From Tipula vernalis (Eukaryota > Arthropoda > Insecta > Diptera > Tipulidae): a DNA stretch of 64,000 nucleotides. Shown here one piece after another: positions 35,950 to 46,562 of this stretch. A model generated the notes under the pieces. It searched no databases. It saw only the letters and a program-made list of their open reading frames with translations, and had not been told where the DNA came from. A program made the translations under genes and the position numbers. Location of the stretch: positions 99,735,930 to 99,799,929 of the forward strand of contig OY282560.1 in the NCBI GenBank assembly GCA_958295665.1, written 5' to 3'. Position 1 is the first letter of the stretch. Every line of letters starts with the position of its first letter.

Positions 35950-36330
35950 CTTTCATTATAGCCGATGCTAACCGTCCAAGCATTGGCGACGATTTTCTTT
36001 ATAAATTTGGTCTCCTTGTCGATATTAAGCACAAGAATTTGACTGATCCAGTGACTCAGTTGTCAATCAATGCTTCTATGGTTCGAATTGGTACACCAGC
36101 TCCGATCCACACAAAAATTTTCCTTACTCTTGTATGTTTGTAAAATTTTCTGCAAAATCGATCTTATGTCAAAGCTTATCACTTAATTCCAGTCCCAAGA
36201 CGTTGCCCGAATGTTATTTGGTCACAGAAATGCCGCCCAAACATTTCAACGATTTAATCAATGAGATTGTGAGAGATTTAAACTTCTTCCAAAAATTAAT
36301 AGGGTTTCATGTCAGCATTAAGAGTTCGAA
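35950..36330 (+). pseudogene. Ty3/gypsy pol scraps: protease end and RT
   Basis: FIIADANRPSIGDDFLYKFG followed by LLVDIKHKNLTDPVTQLS matches the C-terminal half of gypsy retropepsins. After a deletion the frame reads YVKAYHLIPV (RT motif A neighbourhood, normally DLVKAYHQIPV) and, after another, MLFGHRNAAQTFQRFNQ (RT motif B). The YIDD catalytic box is lost. Frames differ between segments. This is a different gypsy lineage from the errantivirus-type copy at 60 kb, judging by the NAAQTFQRF wording. Confidence 0.75.
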
Positions 36331-37420
36331 ATGTATTTTACCCTTGATATTCTCAACTGAAAAATTAATGTAAATGGTATTCTGCTATCTTCGTTGTCGT
36401 CGATTACGATTGTGTCCAGACGGCCTTGAAAAACTCTCAGAAAGTATCACAAAAATGTGATGAATAAACAATAAAGTATTCAATCAACGAATTTCTAATT
36501 AGATTCACTAGTGAAGTGTCTTACTCTCCGACAAAATTTTTATCATTTACCATGATCATATGTATTTTCAAGATGCTAAAGAAATCCACCTTAACTCGCT
36601 AAAACAGAATAGAACGAAATATTTTTCAATATTTTCTAGTCCGTTCAGTTTCTTTATTGATTTCTTTAATTTTACCACTGGCCTAACCCAAATCTATAAA
36701 TTGACAAACAAAAAAATAAAAAAATTCCCAAAAACGTGGTCCGGATACGTAAATGACATCAAGCGCCCGATTATTAGTACTCCCATCCCATCTTAATCAT
36801 ACAAAATTAACGAAATTGTCTAAGCGAGCTCAACACTGTTCTACTTAAATTTAAAATTAAATTTTTGTCGGGCAACATGAACTTAGTATGAAATTTAAGT
36901 TGACATTGTCGTTTAGAAAATTTTGTAAATTTTTTTATGATTAGGAGGGGGAGTACGAATAGTCAGTGCTGAACTCGTACGTTACATTTGAAATGAAGGT
37001 CACGACGGTACTTATTTTAATTTAACAAACAATATAAAATTAAATTATATAGCTGCTGGCTCTCGAATAGGTCATTCATTAGAGGCTTTTTTAATACGAA
37101 TTTTGTTAGGTGTTTTGTCAAATAACATTGGATATAGAGCAGAGAACATACGATTGTAAGTTACTCTTCCAGTCGATATAATATTAAAGGATATTCGACC
37201 ACCGGGAATCGAACTTGCTATTATCTATAATCCTCACTAAACCATTCATCTTTGTTTCCCAGTGCACCTAAGTAGATCTAGAGCATGTTGAGCGGTGATA
37301 ATAACCGTAGTATCTAGTACATCCGACACAGATTCCATTTCAGCATAGTAAGACGTTTAGATTCACCTGATCTAAGAATCATATCTTACAAGGTGAAAAA
37401 ACCTCAAATCCCAAATTTTT
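36331..37420. other. Gene-free stretch
   Basis: A 78-residue frame at 36560-36796 has no recognisable domain. The rest is low-information sequence. A tRNA B-box-like word on the minus strand near 37195-37212 lacks a supporting cloverleaf. Confidence 0.4.
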
Positions 37421-37977
37421 AGAAGTCATGTTTAAATTTTATGATTTTTATGTTTTGAATACGTAGCACTAATTAAATAAACAATTTTATAGAGCATGAT
37501 TTTTGTTGTTGTTGTTGTTGTTTTTTAAGATACAGGCTCCTTTTCAATGTGCAATTTTTTTAAATTTTTTATATCTTTTTCCTCAGTATTATTAGACATA
37601 CTAAAAATGATATACTATGACAATCTAAAATTTTTTATATCTCAAATTGAAATTTAAAACAAAAAATATTTTATTACCAAATAAAGACAAAAATTTGAAA
37701 ATATTTACAATTACAATTTAAAGTTTACATAATTTCACTATTTGCATATTTTTTTAAATTTCAGTAGCCTTCATTTGAAGAAATTACTGCGTGAAAATCG
37801 CGAATTCTCTTTAATTTCTTGAACCTACTGGTTTGTTGGATGTGGTTTGTGAGACTAGGCTCCCACGTGCATGAAATTTTTAAGTATTTGTCATACATGT
37901 ACCTTAAAAACCAAAGTGATACATTATGGTGCTACAGATTCGTAACATAAAAATCATAAACTTAAAACATGACTTCT
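37421..37977. mobile_element. MITE with ~34 bp TIR
   Basis: AGAAGTCATGTTT-AA-TTTATGATTTTTATGTT at 37421 is the reverse complement of the end at 37977 with two differences. The interior contains a TGTTGTTGTTGTTGTTGTT tract (37503-37521) and TTTTTTAAGATACAGG. A related left half occurs at 54857-54995. Non-coding, superfamily undetermined. Confidence 0.72.
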
Positions 37978-38549
37978 CACAAAATGTTTCCCCATATACT
38001 CGTACATGGTTCATTTAAATTCCTTACTGAAATCGGACAACGACAAATCCCAGGTGGGATTCGAACAGAAGTGACAACTTCTTTGGACAACAAAATTTAT
38101 TTTGCAAATGTTTTACGGAAAAACTATTAAGTACAAAATGTTCATAAAAAAAGAAAAAGAAACAAACTCTAAATTCTTCGCTCTCGTAAAAGAAAGTCGG
38201 ATGTTAATTTTTTTTACAGGAAAAATTGAAATTTAGCTTGCTGATTCCAATTAACACATTTTCTTTAATTTTTTTTTTAAATTAACATGGTATTGTGTGG
38301 AACAACATACGATCAATTTCAGATAAAAACGTCTTAGGTAAAGTAATGCAAAAACTTGGGAATTAACATTTTAAAATGTGTCATGCAATCTTGCCGTGGT
38401 AGTTACTCGCGAGGAATTTGCCTAAATTTGTAGGCTCGGATAACTTCTAACGCACATCTCCAATTTTTTTGCTATACGATAACCTATTTTTAAATTCTCT
38501 ACAAATTAAAGAAATCAGCGTCATTTTGATATGAGCCGTAGGACTTTTG
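37978..38549. other. Gene-free stretch
   Basis: No recognised structure; may include decayed C-terminal Penelope sequence near its right edge. Confidence 0.35.
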
Positions 38550-39892
38550 CAAATAATTTTTGAAAATTAAAAAATCGCCGAATTTCGCATTCACATTGTG
38601 CGTTTACAATTCACAAAACTGTGTTATTTTTATAAGATGATGGAAGCCAAGAGTTATAATTTAGATACCGACGCGACCAGGTTTTTTTATGATATAAATC
38701 TGTATAGTTAAACTTCCATCCTCATTACGTATTACCATCGTATCTAGAAAGGCTAAACGACCTTGATTTTCAATATCACATGTAAATTTAATTCGCAGGG
38801 TAAAACTATTAAATGAATCCAAAAAATTATCAATTTCCGAATTTGGAATGGCCGCAATAATATCATCAACATACCGGTAAAAGAAGATAGGTTTGAAAAG
38901 ATGTTTTTAACACTTCGGTTTCAACGTGTTCCATTACTAAGTTGGCCACTGTTGGACTAACTGGCGAACCCATCGGTGAACCAAACACTTGTCTAAAACA
39001 TCAGTAGTGAAGCTATGAGGTTTCTGATAAGTAGCCGTCATTTAGGGGAAATATAAACATTTAGGGGCAAGTCGGCATTTAGGGGCAAGGCGTCATTTAG
39101 GTGAAATATGAGAACCCCCGAAACTAAATTCAGTATGATCTAACACAAATTTCAACGCTTCTACAAAATTTTTTTGACTCCAGATTTGTATTACTACATG
39201 CTTTAATGCTATTCCACAATTTTTTAACCAAAAATATTACCAAAGATGAGTCAACGTTTGTGAACAACGAAACTACATCTAATGATACTAATATATACAT
39301 AATTTATTGGTAGAGACACATCTTTAATTTTATTCTTAAAATCCTCCGCGTTTTTTACAGCCTACGTAATGACTTAAAATGTTAGACAAAAATTTGGATA
39401 AATTGTATAAAGGTGAACCTAAATAGCTTACAATTGGTCTCAAAGGAATACAAATTTTGTGCACTTTTGATAGACCATATACATTCGTTCAATTTTTAAG
39501 AAATTTAACCAAGATTTTCTTGATTTTTCCTAAACGTTCCCAACTCCACTACATTTTTCTACATATTCAATTTTTGCCATAAGTACTATTATGTTACCCT
39601 TGTCAGCTTTCAACAAATACAGTTCGGGGTGCTTATTCAAAAATTGCTTTGCATTTTGAGCCCTTCGAATCTGTTGGATTTTTTCAATACTCACAAATGT
39701 TTTACGCAAATAATTGTTTGTTTTAAAATTCGTCAACATATTTACTAGTCTGTTTCTAATCGTATTACGAGCTGTCTCATCTAGTCCTGAAATACCACTC
39801 TCCACATCCGCTATAATTTTATGATACGGAACAAATTCTTTTTTAAAAGGTAAACAAAACTTATTTCCAAATTTGTCAAATATATGACCCAC
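38550..39892 (-). pseudogene. Penelope-like element reverse transcriptase remnant
   Basis: Penelope elements copy RNA with an RT related to telomerase. Reading the minus strand from 39892: FVPYHKIIADVESGISGLDE, KHPELYLLKADKGNIIVLM (the conserved 'ADKGN' block), then MYGLSKVHKICIPLRPIVSY, LGSPLYNLSKFLSNIL, LVSLDVVSLFTNV (RT motif A), QVFGSPMGSPVSPTVANLVM (motif B), RYVDDIIAAIPNSEIDNFLD (motif C, YVDD), GRLAFLDTMVIRNEDGSLTI and RYLNYNSWLPSSYKNNTV. Order and wording fit Penelope well. Frames shift several times (for example just before YVDD), and an insert of CATTTAGGGG repeats sits between motifs A and B. No GIY-YIG endonuclease is seen. Confidence 0.88.
39039..39110 (+). repeat. CATTTAGGGGCAAG minirepeat inserted in the Penelope RT
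   Basis: Four copies of CATTTAGG(G/T)G, spaced 15-22 bases, alternate with GCAAG or AAATAT tails and GTCG/GCGT linkers. They interrupt RT sequence between motifs A and B, so they are not part of the ancestral ORF. Confidence 0.6.
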
Positions 39893-39921
39893 TTTTCCTC
39901 ATTAATATCCATTCCTCATTT

Positions 39922-40236
39922 ACTATTCCAAAATTTGTTGATCCTGCAAATCAAGATATTTCAGCAACACTTGGAGAAAATCATGGATTAAACTCGCTTT
40001 TGGAGTACCTATTTGGATCAGATCAGGTAACAAACATAAGCAAATAAAAGTACCGACATGTGATTATACAATAATTTAATTTATTGATTTTACAGAATAG
40101 CAAATTACTATCGAATTTCAAAAGGAAAATGGGAGAAATCAACAATTTCGAATGCAACCTGTCAACATATTTTTTAATTTATATTTATTTTAAAATTAAA
40201 GTTTATTTTTATGAGATTAAATTGGCTGCATTTTAA
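39922..40236 (+). CDS. Candidate two-exon fragment of unknown protein
   Basis: An open frame reads FVDPANQDISATLGENHG and SLLEYLFGSDQ up to 40026. It is followed by GTAACA...TTTATTGATTTTACAG, a 69 bp segment (40027-40095) with good donor, pyrimidine tract and acceptor for a short insect intron. The frame continues in phase as NSKLLSNFKRKMGEINNFE to a stop at 40234. A Lys/Glu-rich helix-like stretch (EQIEETKKIKELQNEIL) follows at about 40237 after the stop. The protein is not recognised; it may be a TE gene 3' end or a host gene scrap. Confidence 0.3.
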
Positions 40237-40299
40237 GAACAAATAGAAGAAACCAAAAAAATAAAGGAATTACAAAACGAAATTTTAAGGTTTTTATTT

Positions 40300-43200
40300 C
40301 TTTACAACTGTGCTGTACAGATTTTACGAATTTAGTCATCAAACAACACAAAAATTTACATTCTTACTATGAATCACTATATATAAATATTATGTAATTT
40401 TGATTATTAATTATGAACCCGTTCCTGCATTTTATGAATTATTTTTAATATATTTATGAAAATAATCATCATATTTGTGAATTATTCATAACCACTGAGC
40501 ACTCCATTCTTCCTACATATGAATAATGAATTTCTAACTTAAATGTATGAATTTATTCGTTAATGTGATTTACCATTTCATTAGTTTTATGAAAAATTTC
40601 ATCTTATCTTCTATTTCTTACGTTAATAATAAGAACCTATTCATCCACAAATGCTATTAGCTGCTTTATAATTATAACGTATTTCGTATCTTATATGAAT
40701 CGAATCATAAATACTACAACGTGAGAAGTCAAGATTAAAATAAAAAATTTTATCTGTTTCACTATATTAACGTATGATTTTCGTTCAATTAACGAAGGGT
40801 CGTATCGGCTCAGTTTTAACGAATCTTTCGTACTATTAATGCAGTTTTTGTCTACATTGATGCAGGATTTTTTTCAGTGTATTCCAACGAGGCTATTTGT
40901 AAATACGATTCGAACGTATTCGAATCTTCGAAATTTTGGATTTTGATTTCAATTGAATCAGAGTCATCCTGATTTAAACTAAGTAAGAATCTTATTTATT
41001 TGAATTCGTATATCATATTCAGGGATAAAAAAAATGCGATTTCGCATTTACATTCGATATCGAATTTCGTTATTATAAAACGATATTTTCATAAAAATGC
41101 GTTCTTGGCCAAATGATTCGCCTCATTATAAAGTGCGATAGCGGATTTTTTAGCGGAAATTAAATTTGACAAATGCGACTACTGCGAAAATGAAATAGCG
41201 AAATGATGATACACAAAATCACAAAAAATGCGAAATGTGATCCATTTTATAATAGAGGTCCAGGAATAGTCCCCTGGGATACTCACCCCCCCCCCCCCTA
41301 GATTTTGAGATTAAATATTGAAAACTCAAATAGGATTGTATTTTGGTTGAAAATGTCGAGTTGAGTAGAGCTTTGAGTTCCTATCGAAACGTAGTTTTTA
41401 ATGGTTATTAAGTGACCATGAGACAAGAAAATGGTGGATCTTATTTGACTGAAGGAGTTAAACTTCAACAAAATATGCCTACTAAAATGGTTTCAAAGGT
41501 TGTTGTGAATGTTAACCATTTTCAAAATCAAATTTTGATAACAAGTAGACAAGAATTTCGCATCCGACATCCTGTCGCAAAGTGTTAACAAACTATTTTA
41601 GTTTAACATGATGGCATCCTTTGTTATTAACATTCGGGGCGCTTATAAGAGAAATAATTTCGTCCTTACTTCAAGTCGGAGAAGATTCAAAGTTAGACGG
41701 CCATAGAGTCAGGTATAAAAAACAATTTTAGAAACAGGATTTAATAACATTTTAGCCCAATAGACTTTTTAGTTTCGTTTTTTTTTGTATTTAAATTCCA
41801 CAGTCATACAAAGATTAAGCAACTCTGATCTCTGTATATGTATATAAAAGACGGTTGGTGAGAGGAAATATTATCGTGTGTGAAGGCGAATTGATATAGG
41901 TTTAAAAACAAATCCCCTACCATTAATTAAATCGCCTAAAGCGAAACACTCAACTATTACATAAAACATAAATTTCTTCGTTTAAGTTCTGTACATACAT
42001 GTGCATACACATTTTTTTAGTGTGTATAGACCAGCAGACAATCACGATCTACAATTATTTGTTATTGGTGCGATCAACCAAAAAAAAAAAACAAAAACAA
42101 AACAAAATGATTCAATTAATTTATTAAAGATATGTACACAGATATAAGTTTCAATAATTTTATTTTTGCTTCTCTCAGTTTTGTTAAAAGACTCGTCGAT
42201 CAAAGTGAAAAAAAATGATTTAAGAATCTGGGTCAAGGGGATCACGATGGAAATTGTAAAAATTCTGGTTTCTTACGTCGTCGTCGGTCGTTTTTAATAT
42301 ACACGTAAGAAAGTGAAATTTTTGCGACAGAGAGCGCGAGATTAATGTTTGTATACCACACTTGACTTATCAACTTTTTATTTATTGTGAGACACAATAG
42401 ATACGAAAAACAGGATCACAGCACAGACTGTATGACTTCTTGTGAAACACCTACACGCAATTTTATGATTTTTTATTTTTTTTGTCATACTAACGAGTAA
42501 TACAAATATTTTTGCATAGGTATATAAACATGGTGGATTTTGTGTACTTTTTGTGTTATGCTGATTTTTTTGTTTTTGTTCATCGGTATGGGCAATTGCG
42601 ATAATGTAAGACGAAAGTTGAATTTTAATAATTGAAGAATTGTTTTTAAATTTAGTTTCGACTTAATTTGGTTAAGTTGTTTCTGAGTGGTGTGCGTGTG
42701 TATATGTGAGCTAATTGTATTTTAATTGTCACCGAGTATATGGTGTCCTACTTTTTGCGGTAAATCAAATAAACCGGTCATTATAACGTAATCATTGCGA
42801 TCCTGGCGAGTTTCACTCTAATCAAATGGATATCTCATATTATAAATCAAGTTAAAAAAAATTAACTAATTTGGATTTCTTTTAAACGATATTTTCTTAA
42901 TATGGTATGTATGTAATACAAAAACCTTGACTGTTATTTACATAGATGAGTTATTCATCTGGTGACGGCAATTTACGCTTAAAGTTCTTATATTTACATT
43001 TTTTTTTATATAAACAGTTGAACAAAATTAACTTAACGCAACTTAACCAAAAATTCAGTTGGTTCAAATATTCACGAAACTAAATTTGTACTCGTATGAC
43101 TGACGTCATTTTGTTGTGACACCAATCTATTTTAATTAATATACACACAAGTGGAAGAGTAATATTATGTCAATAACTATAGCAATGAACGAAACAATTT

Positions 43201-43480
43201 TAGACTTTTTTCATTTTCTTTGCCTTTAAAAATTGAACATGCCGTACAGTTGGTATGCAGCATTAAAAAACGTTAAAACCAATACGTTCGGTAATATGAT
43301 TTGCGTTTATTTTACTGAAATATCAACAATAAAAGATCAAATCAAGCTTTTTGGTTTAGGTTAATTAAATCAGTTGGTAAACTAATGCCCAAAACCAAAA
43401 TAGAAAAATATAATGGGCTGAAACCTTATGAGGTGATCAGAAATTCAGTCTTGATTAATTCAGCTCACAAATCAATCCTA
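40300..43480. other. Gene-free AT-rich DNA
   Basis: 40330-40620 repeats TATGAAT/ATGAATTAT words irregularly. 41030-41240 has inverted AATGCGAAAT/ATTTCGCATT words that may be MITE remains. An 11-base C run lies at 41286-41296. From about 41760 to 43350 the DNA is low-complexity AT-rich and TE-poor like 19-23 kb. No supported gene. Confidence 0.45.
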
Positions 43481-43620
43481 AAAGCAATCACCAAATTAAC
43501 CGCCAACCCAACCATTAACCCAATCACCAAATCAACTATTCAAATCAACCCTTAAATATCCCTAATCGAACTTCTCACTCAAGTCCAACTCAATTTCAAC
43601 TCAAACCCTATTCACCATCA
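43480..43620 (+). repeat. G-depleted CCAAC/ATCAAC-rich tract
   Basis: Nearly G-free run of AACC, CAACTC and ATCACC words. Similar G-poor tracts occur at 48750-48865 and 57345-57460, each preceding AT-rich or repeat sequence. Strand asymmetry of this kind suggests a decayed simple repeat. Confidence 0.5.
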
Positions 43621-43651
43621 TAACATAGTAGGAATGTAAAATCATACCGTC

Positions 43652-44756
43652 GACGTATGAGAAGTTAGCACGAAATTTTCATCCCGAAAAGGCTTTTTTC
43701 TAAAATGTGTGTCTCAGCTAAAATTTAAGCCAATTTTCATTTCATCCAGAAAAATATCTTCAAAACTCTTAACCAAACGGTATTCATCCCGAAAAATAAT
43801 TGTAAAGAAATTGATTAAAATTTGACTGCATTATCGTAAACTAAATATTTATTAATAGTTCATTTCGACACAATATACATTTATAGTGAATAAACACTAA
43901 ATACGCGGTAAAATTTCAATTTCTATATTTCTTCCGCCGATTTCAGAGATGTCCCCAAGAAATGATGTATGCTATGAGGATAATCTCTGAGATCGGCGCA
44001 AAAAATTTCGAAATTGGCCGTGTTTCATTGTAAGTATTATGTTTCGTAATACATTTAGATTACGGTTCATTTTCACTATTAATCCCCGTGATTTCTTTAT
44101 GAGGGTAGTTTTTTCTAGTTACATAAGTGTTGAGAAGACGGATACCATACAACATTTCTAGAGGACATCTCTGAAGAAATTGAAATTTTACGGCGTATTT
44201 AGTGTTTATTCACGATAAATGTATATTGTGTCGAAATGAACTAATTGCTGCGTTCCATTTGACGTGGCAAAGTACAAATAAGTACTTGGGAGTAGATGGT
44301 AAATGGAACGCAGAAAATTAGTTGCGAAAATAAAATTTAATTTAAAAAAATTTACGTGCAATCTAGAAAGTTGGAAAATTAATTATTAATTTGAAAACTG
44401 ATCAGCCATTTCTTACCGATTAGTTGTACTGAATATTTTGGTAACGAAGTCGCCATAAATTCGAAAAACAAACTACTCATAAAATTTAGCAAGAGTAGCT
44501 GAGTGCAGTCAGAAGTACTTGTGTGTACTTTGCCACGTTAAATGGAACGCAGCAATTAATAAATATTTAGTTTATGATTATGCAGTCAAATTTTAATCAA
44601 TTTCTTTACAATTATTTTTCGGGATGAATAGCGTTTGGTTAAGAGTTTTGAATATTTTTTTTCTGGATGGAATGAAAATTTCCTTAAATTTTAGCGGAGA
44701 CACACATTTTGGAAAAAGCCTTTTCGGGAAATGTCGTGCTATCTTCTCATACGTAT
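43652..44756. mobile_element. Foldback element with long inverted arms and single-monomer loop
   Basis: The left arm (43652-43960) pairs with the right arm (44161-44756, minus an inserted MITE). Shared phrases include CGTATGAGAAG-TAGCACG, CCCGAAAAGGCTTTTT, AAAATGTGTGTCTC-GCTAAAATTT, TTTTCGGGATGAA and GTGTCGAAATGAACTA. The loop (about 43961-44160) is one copy of the ~175 bp monomer that forms the array at 50.3-52.2 kb. Organisation resembles Drosophila foldback (FB) elements: inverted arms around or containing repeats. Non-coding. Confidence 0.78.
44247..44553. mobile_element. MITE inserted in the foldback right arm
   Basis: GCTGCGTTCCATTTGACGTG at 44247 is repeated inverted at the right end (one mismatch), continuing through GCAAAGTAC. 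Flanks read AATT on both sides. The left arm of the foldback has no such insert, so the uninterrupted arm documents the empty site. 307 bp, non-coding. Confidence 0.82.
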
Positions 44757-44940
44757 ACCGTCGTACTATCATAACCTTAAACAATCATTCCATCATACCA
44801 TCATGACACTACACCATTAAACCATCATACAACCACCATTACACCATCATACCATAGTAAAGTCGAACCATCACACCTACATGTAAGTCTTACATCATCG
44901 TAACGTCGTACCATCATACCATCATATAATAACATTATAA
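44757..44940 (+). repeat. CCATCATA-type simple repeat
   Basis: Irregular tandem of CATCATACCAT, ACACCATCAT and AACCATCA words, nearly G-free. It abuts the right arm of the foldback element. Confidence 0.6.
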
Positions 44941-45005
44941 ATCCAATTATTATTTAATGTATGAACGCATCAACAAAGCAAAAGATCTTGGATGCATGAA
45001 GAAAA

Positions 45006-46562
45006 ATGAAAATTGAGCGTAACCGTAATTTGCTCAACACTGACATGGATTTCAGCAAACATACTGGTAAGCTTAGTTTCTTCATTACACAAAATGTGCT
45101 CTCAAAATGTTGGCTAGAAAAATTCAATAATAATGTAATATGTAGTTATGATGTAATCTGCTTAATCGAGACCAGGCGCAACTGCAGCATTTATGATTCT
45201 GAATTATTATCACCATCATTTACGGTTTAGCGATGTGACAGAGATCTTAATCTGTTTCCGCATAAAACTGATGGTGGAGGATGTTTAATAGACTGGGAAA
45301 CATATGCTGAGTAAATCTGGGTCTGTATAGAAACTTAAACATAGAAAAGCCTTCTGCTTATTTTCTAATAGCTGTTAACCCCAATTTGTCAAATATTTTT
45401 TGGAATGTCCATGATGGTTATAGTAATGCTCTTTTGCCAGACATCTTCTCTGACAAAGCTACTGAAAGTTTGTATGAAGTAATACTCGAATGATAATAAT
45501 AATCGGCAACTTTTGGATTTAATCCGAAGTAATATTAAGCCTATCAATAAAACTGTTGTAGCATCAATTGATATGCTTAATGTGATTGATAGACATCATT
45601 CACCATTAGAATACAAAAGAGAAGTTGTAATCACAGATATCTTTCAGTGGCGTCCTAACTTTCGGAACTGTGATTATAACAAAATCAATCATGAAATCAT
45701 GACAATTAATTAGATTAACAGTATGGCTCATATGAGTTCTGGCCACTCCGTAGATAAATAATTGAACGGTACTTAGTTAAGTTAATAAATTTGTTAAATG
45801 CCAAAGAATATTGTAGGGTTAAATATAGAAAAAATGTTCTGATTATGAGTGCTATGCTATGTTTCCCGAAGTAAGATCTAAAGCGAAAAAGGAACAGGCT
45901 GTGTTATCGCAATTTTATTAAATAAACAGAAAATTATCTGTGCGATGATCCCAAACTGTTTTGATTTTACTATCTGTAAATCATTTGGGGATTTTTTTAA
46001 ATCAGTTTACAGTTTGGAATCGCTCGATTCTAGGAAATAACGATGGGACAATAAACAATTGATGTAGCACTTTACTTAATTTATTTTGGCGTGTTCGAAT
46101 ATTCGATCGGAGAGAGCAGACAGAGCAAAAAAGAAAGAAACCCGTATTGCTTTGTTGTTGTAACAACACCCGTCTGCTCTCTCCGATACAATAAAAAAAC
46201 AAGACGTTTATTGCTGAAGCTGAAACGTCATTGGAGCTAACCTCCTTATTTTCTAAGCAATGTAGCTCGAACGATATGTGTACCACTCATGATATTATTT
46301 AATAAATCACTTTGCGAAGGTCAATTTCCTGAACATTGCAAAGTTGTCAGAATTATTCCAGTAAATTAAAAAAAGGTGCTAACACAGACATTTCAAATTA
46401 TAAACCAATTTCAATACTAAACTGTGTCTCTAAAATTTTTGAAGAAAATTGTTCATAAAAAGTTGGTTGCTCATATGCTCATTCTTAACAAATTTATTAT
46501 GCTTTACACATTTTGTGACTAAGCCTTTAAATTTTGGCTTTGGAATTGACGTCATTTATACC
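45006..46562 (+). pseudogene. APE-type LINE remnant: endonuclease and start of RT
   Basis: Non-LTR retrotransposon ORF2. Endonuclease: YDVICLIETRRNCSIYDSEL (the 'ETW'-type Glu), then CDRDLNLFPHKTDGGGCLI, which matches the 'R.DR....GGG' block. Middle: LLDLIRSNIKPINKT and FQWRPNFRNCDYNKINHEI. Pre-RT: SFGDFFKSVYSLESLDS. RT start: SLCEGQFPEHCKVVRIIPV, KKGANTDISNYKPISILNCV, SKIFEKIVHKKLVAH. Frames change repeatedly and stops are frequent. A 1.8 kb element separates this from the next RT block at 48361. Confidence 0.82.
46106..46187. mobile_element. 82 bp hairpin insertion in the LINE
   Basis: ATCGGAGAGAGCAGAC at 46106 is the reverse complement of 46172-46187, separated by a 50-base A/G- then T-rich loop. 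It interrupts LINE sequence between endonuclease and RT. Could be a tiny MITE or a hairpin end of a longer element. Confidence 0.6.

Noticed and set aside
37190..37215. tRNA B-box-like word (minus strand AGTTCGATTCCCGG)
   Set aside because: Flanking bases do not form a T-stem or cloverleaf and no A box is correctly spaced.
38045..38065. Second B-box-like word (minus strand TGTTCGAATCCCAC)
   Set aside because: No stem pairing and no A box; not a tRNA, and a SINE cannot be supported from one word.
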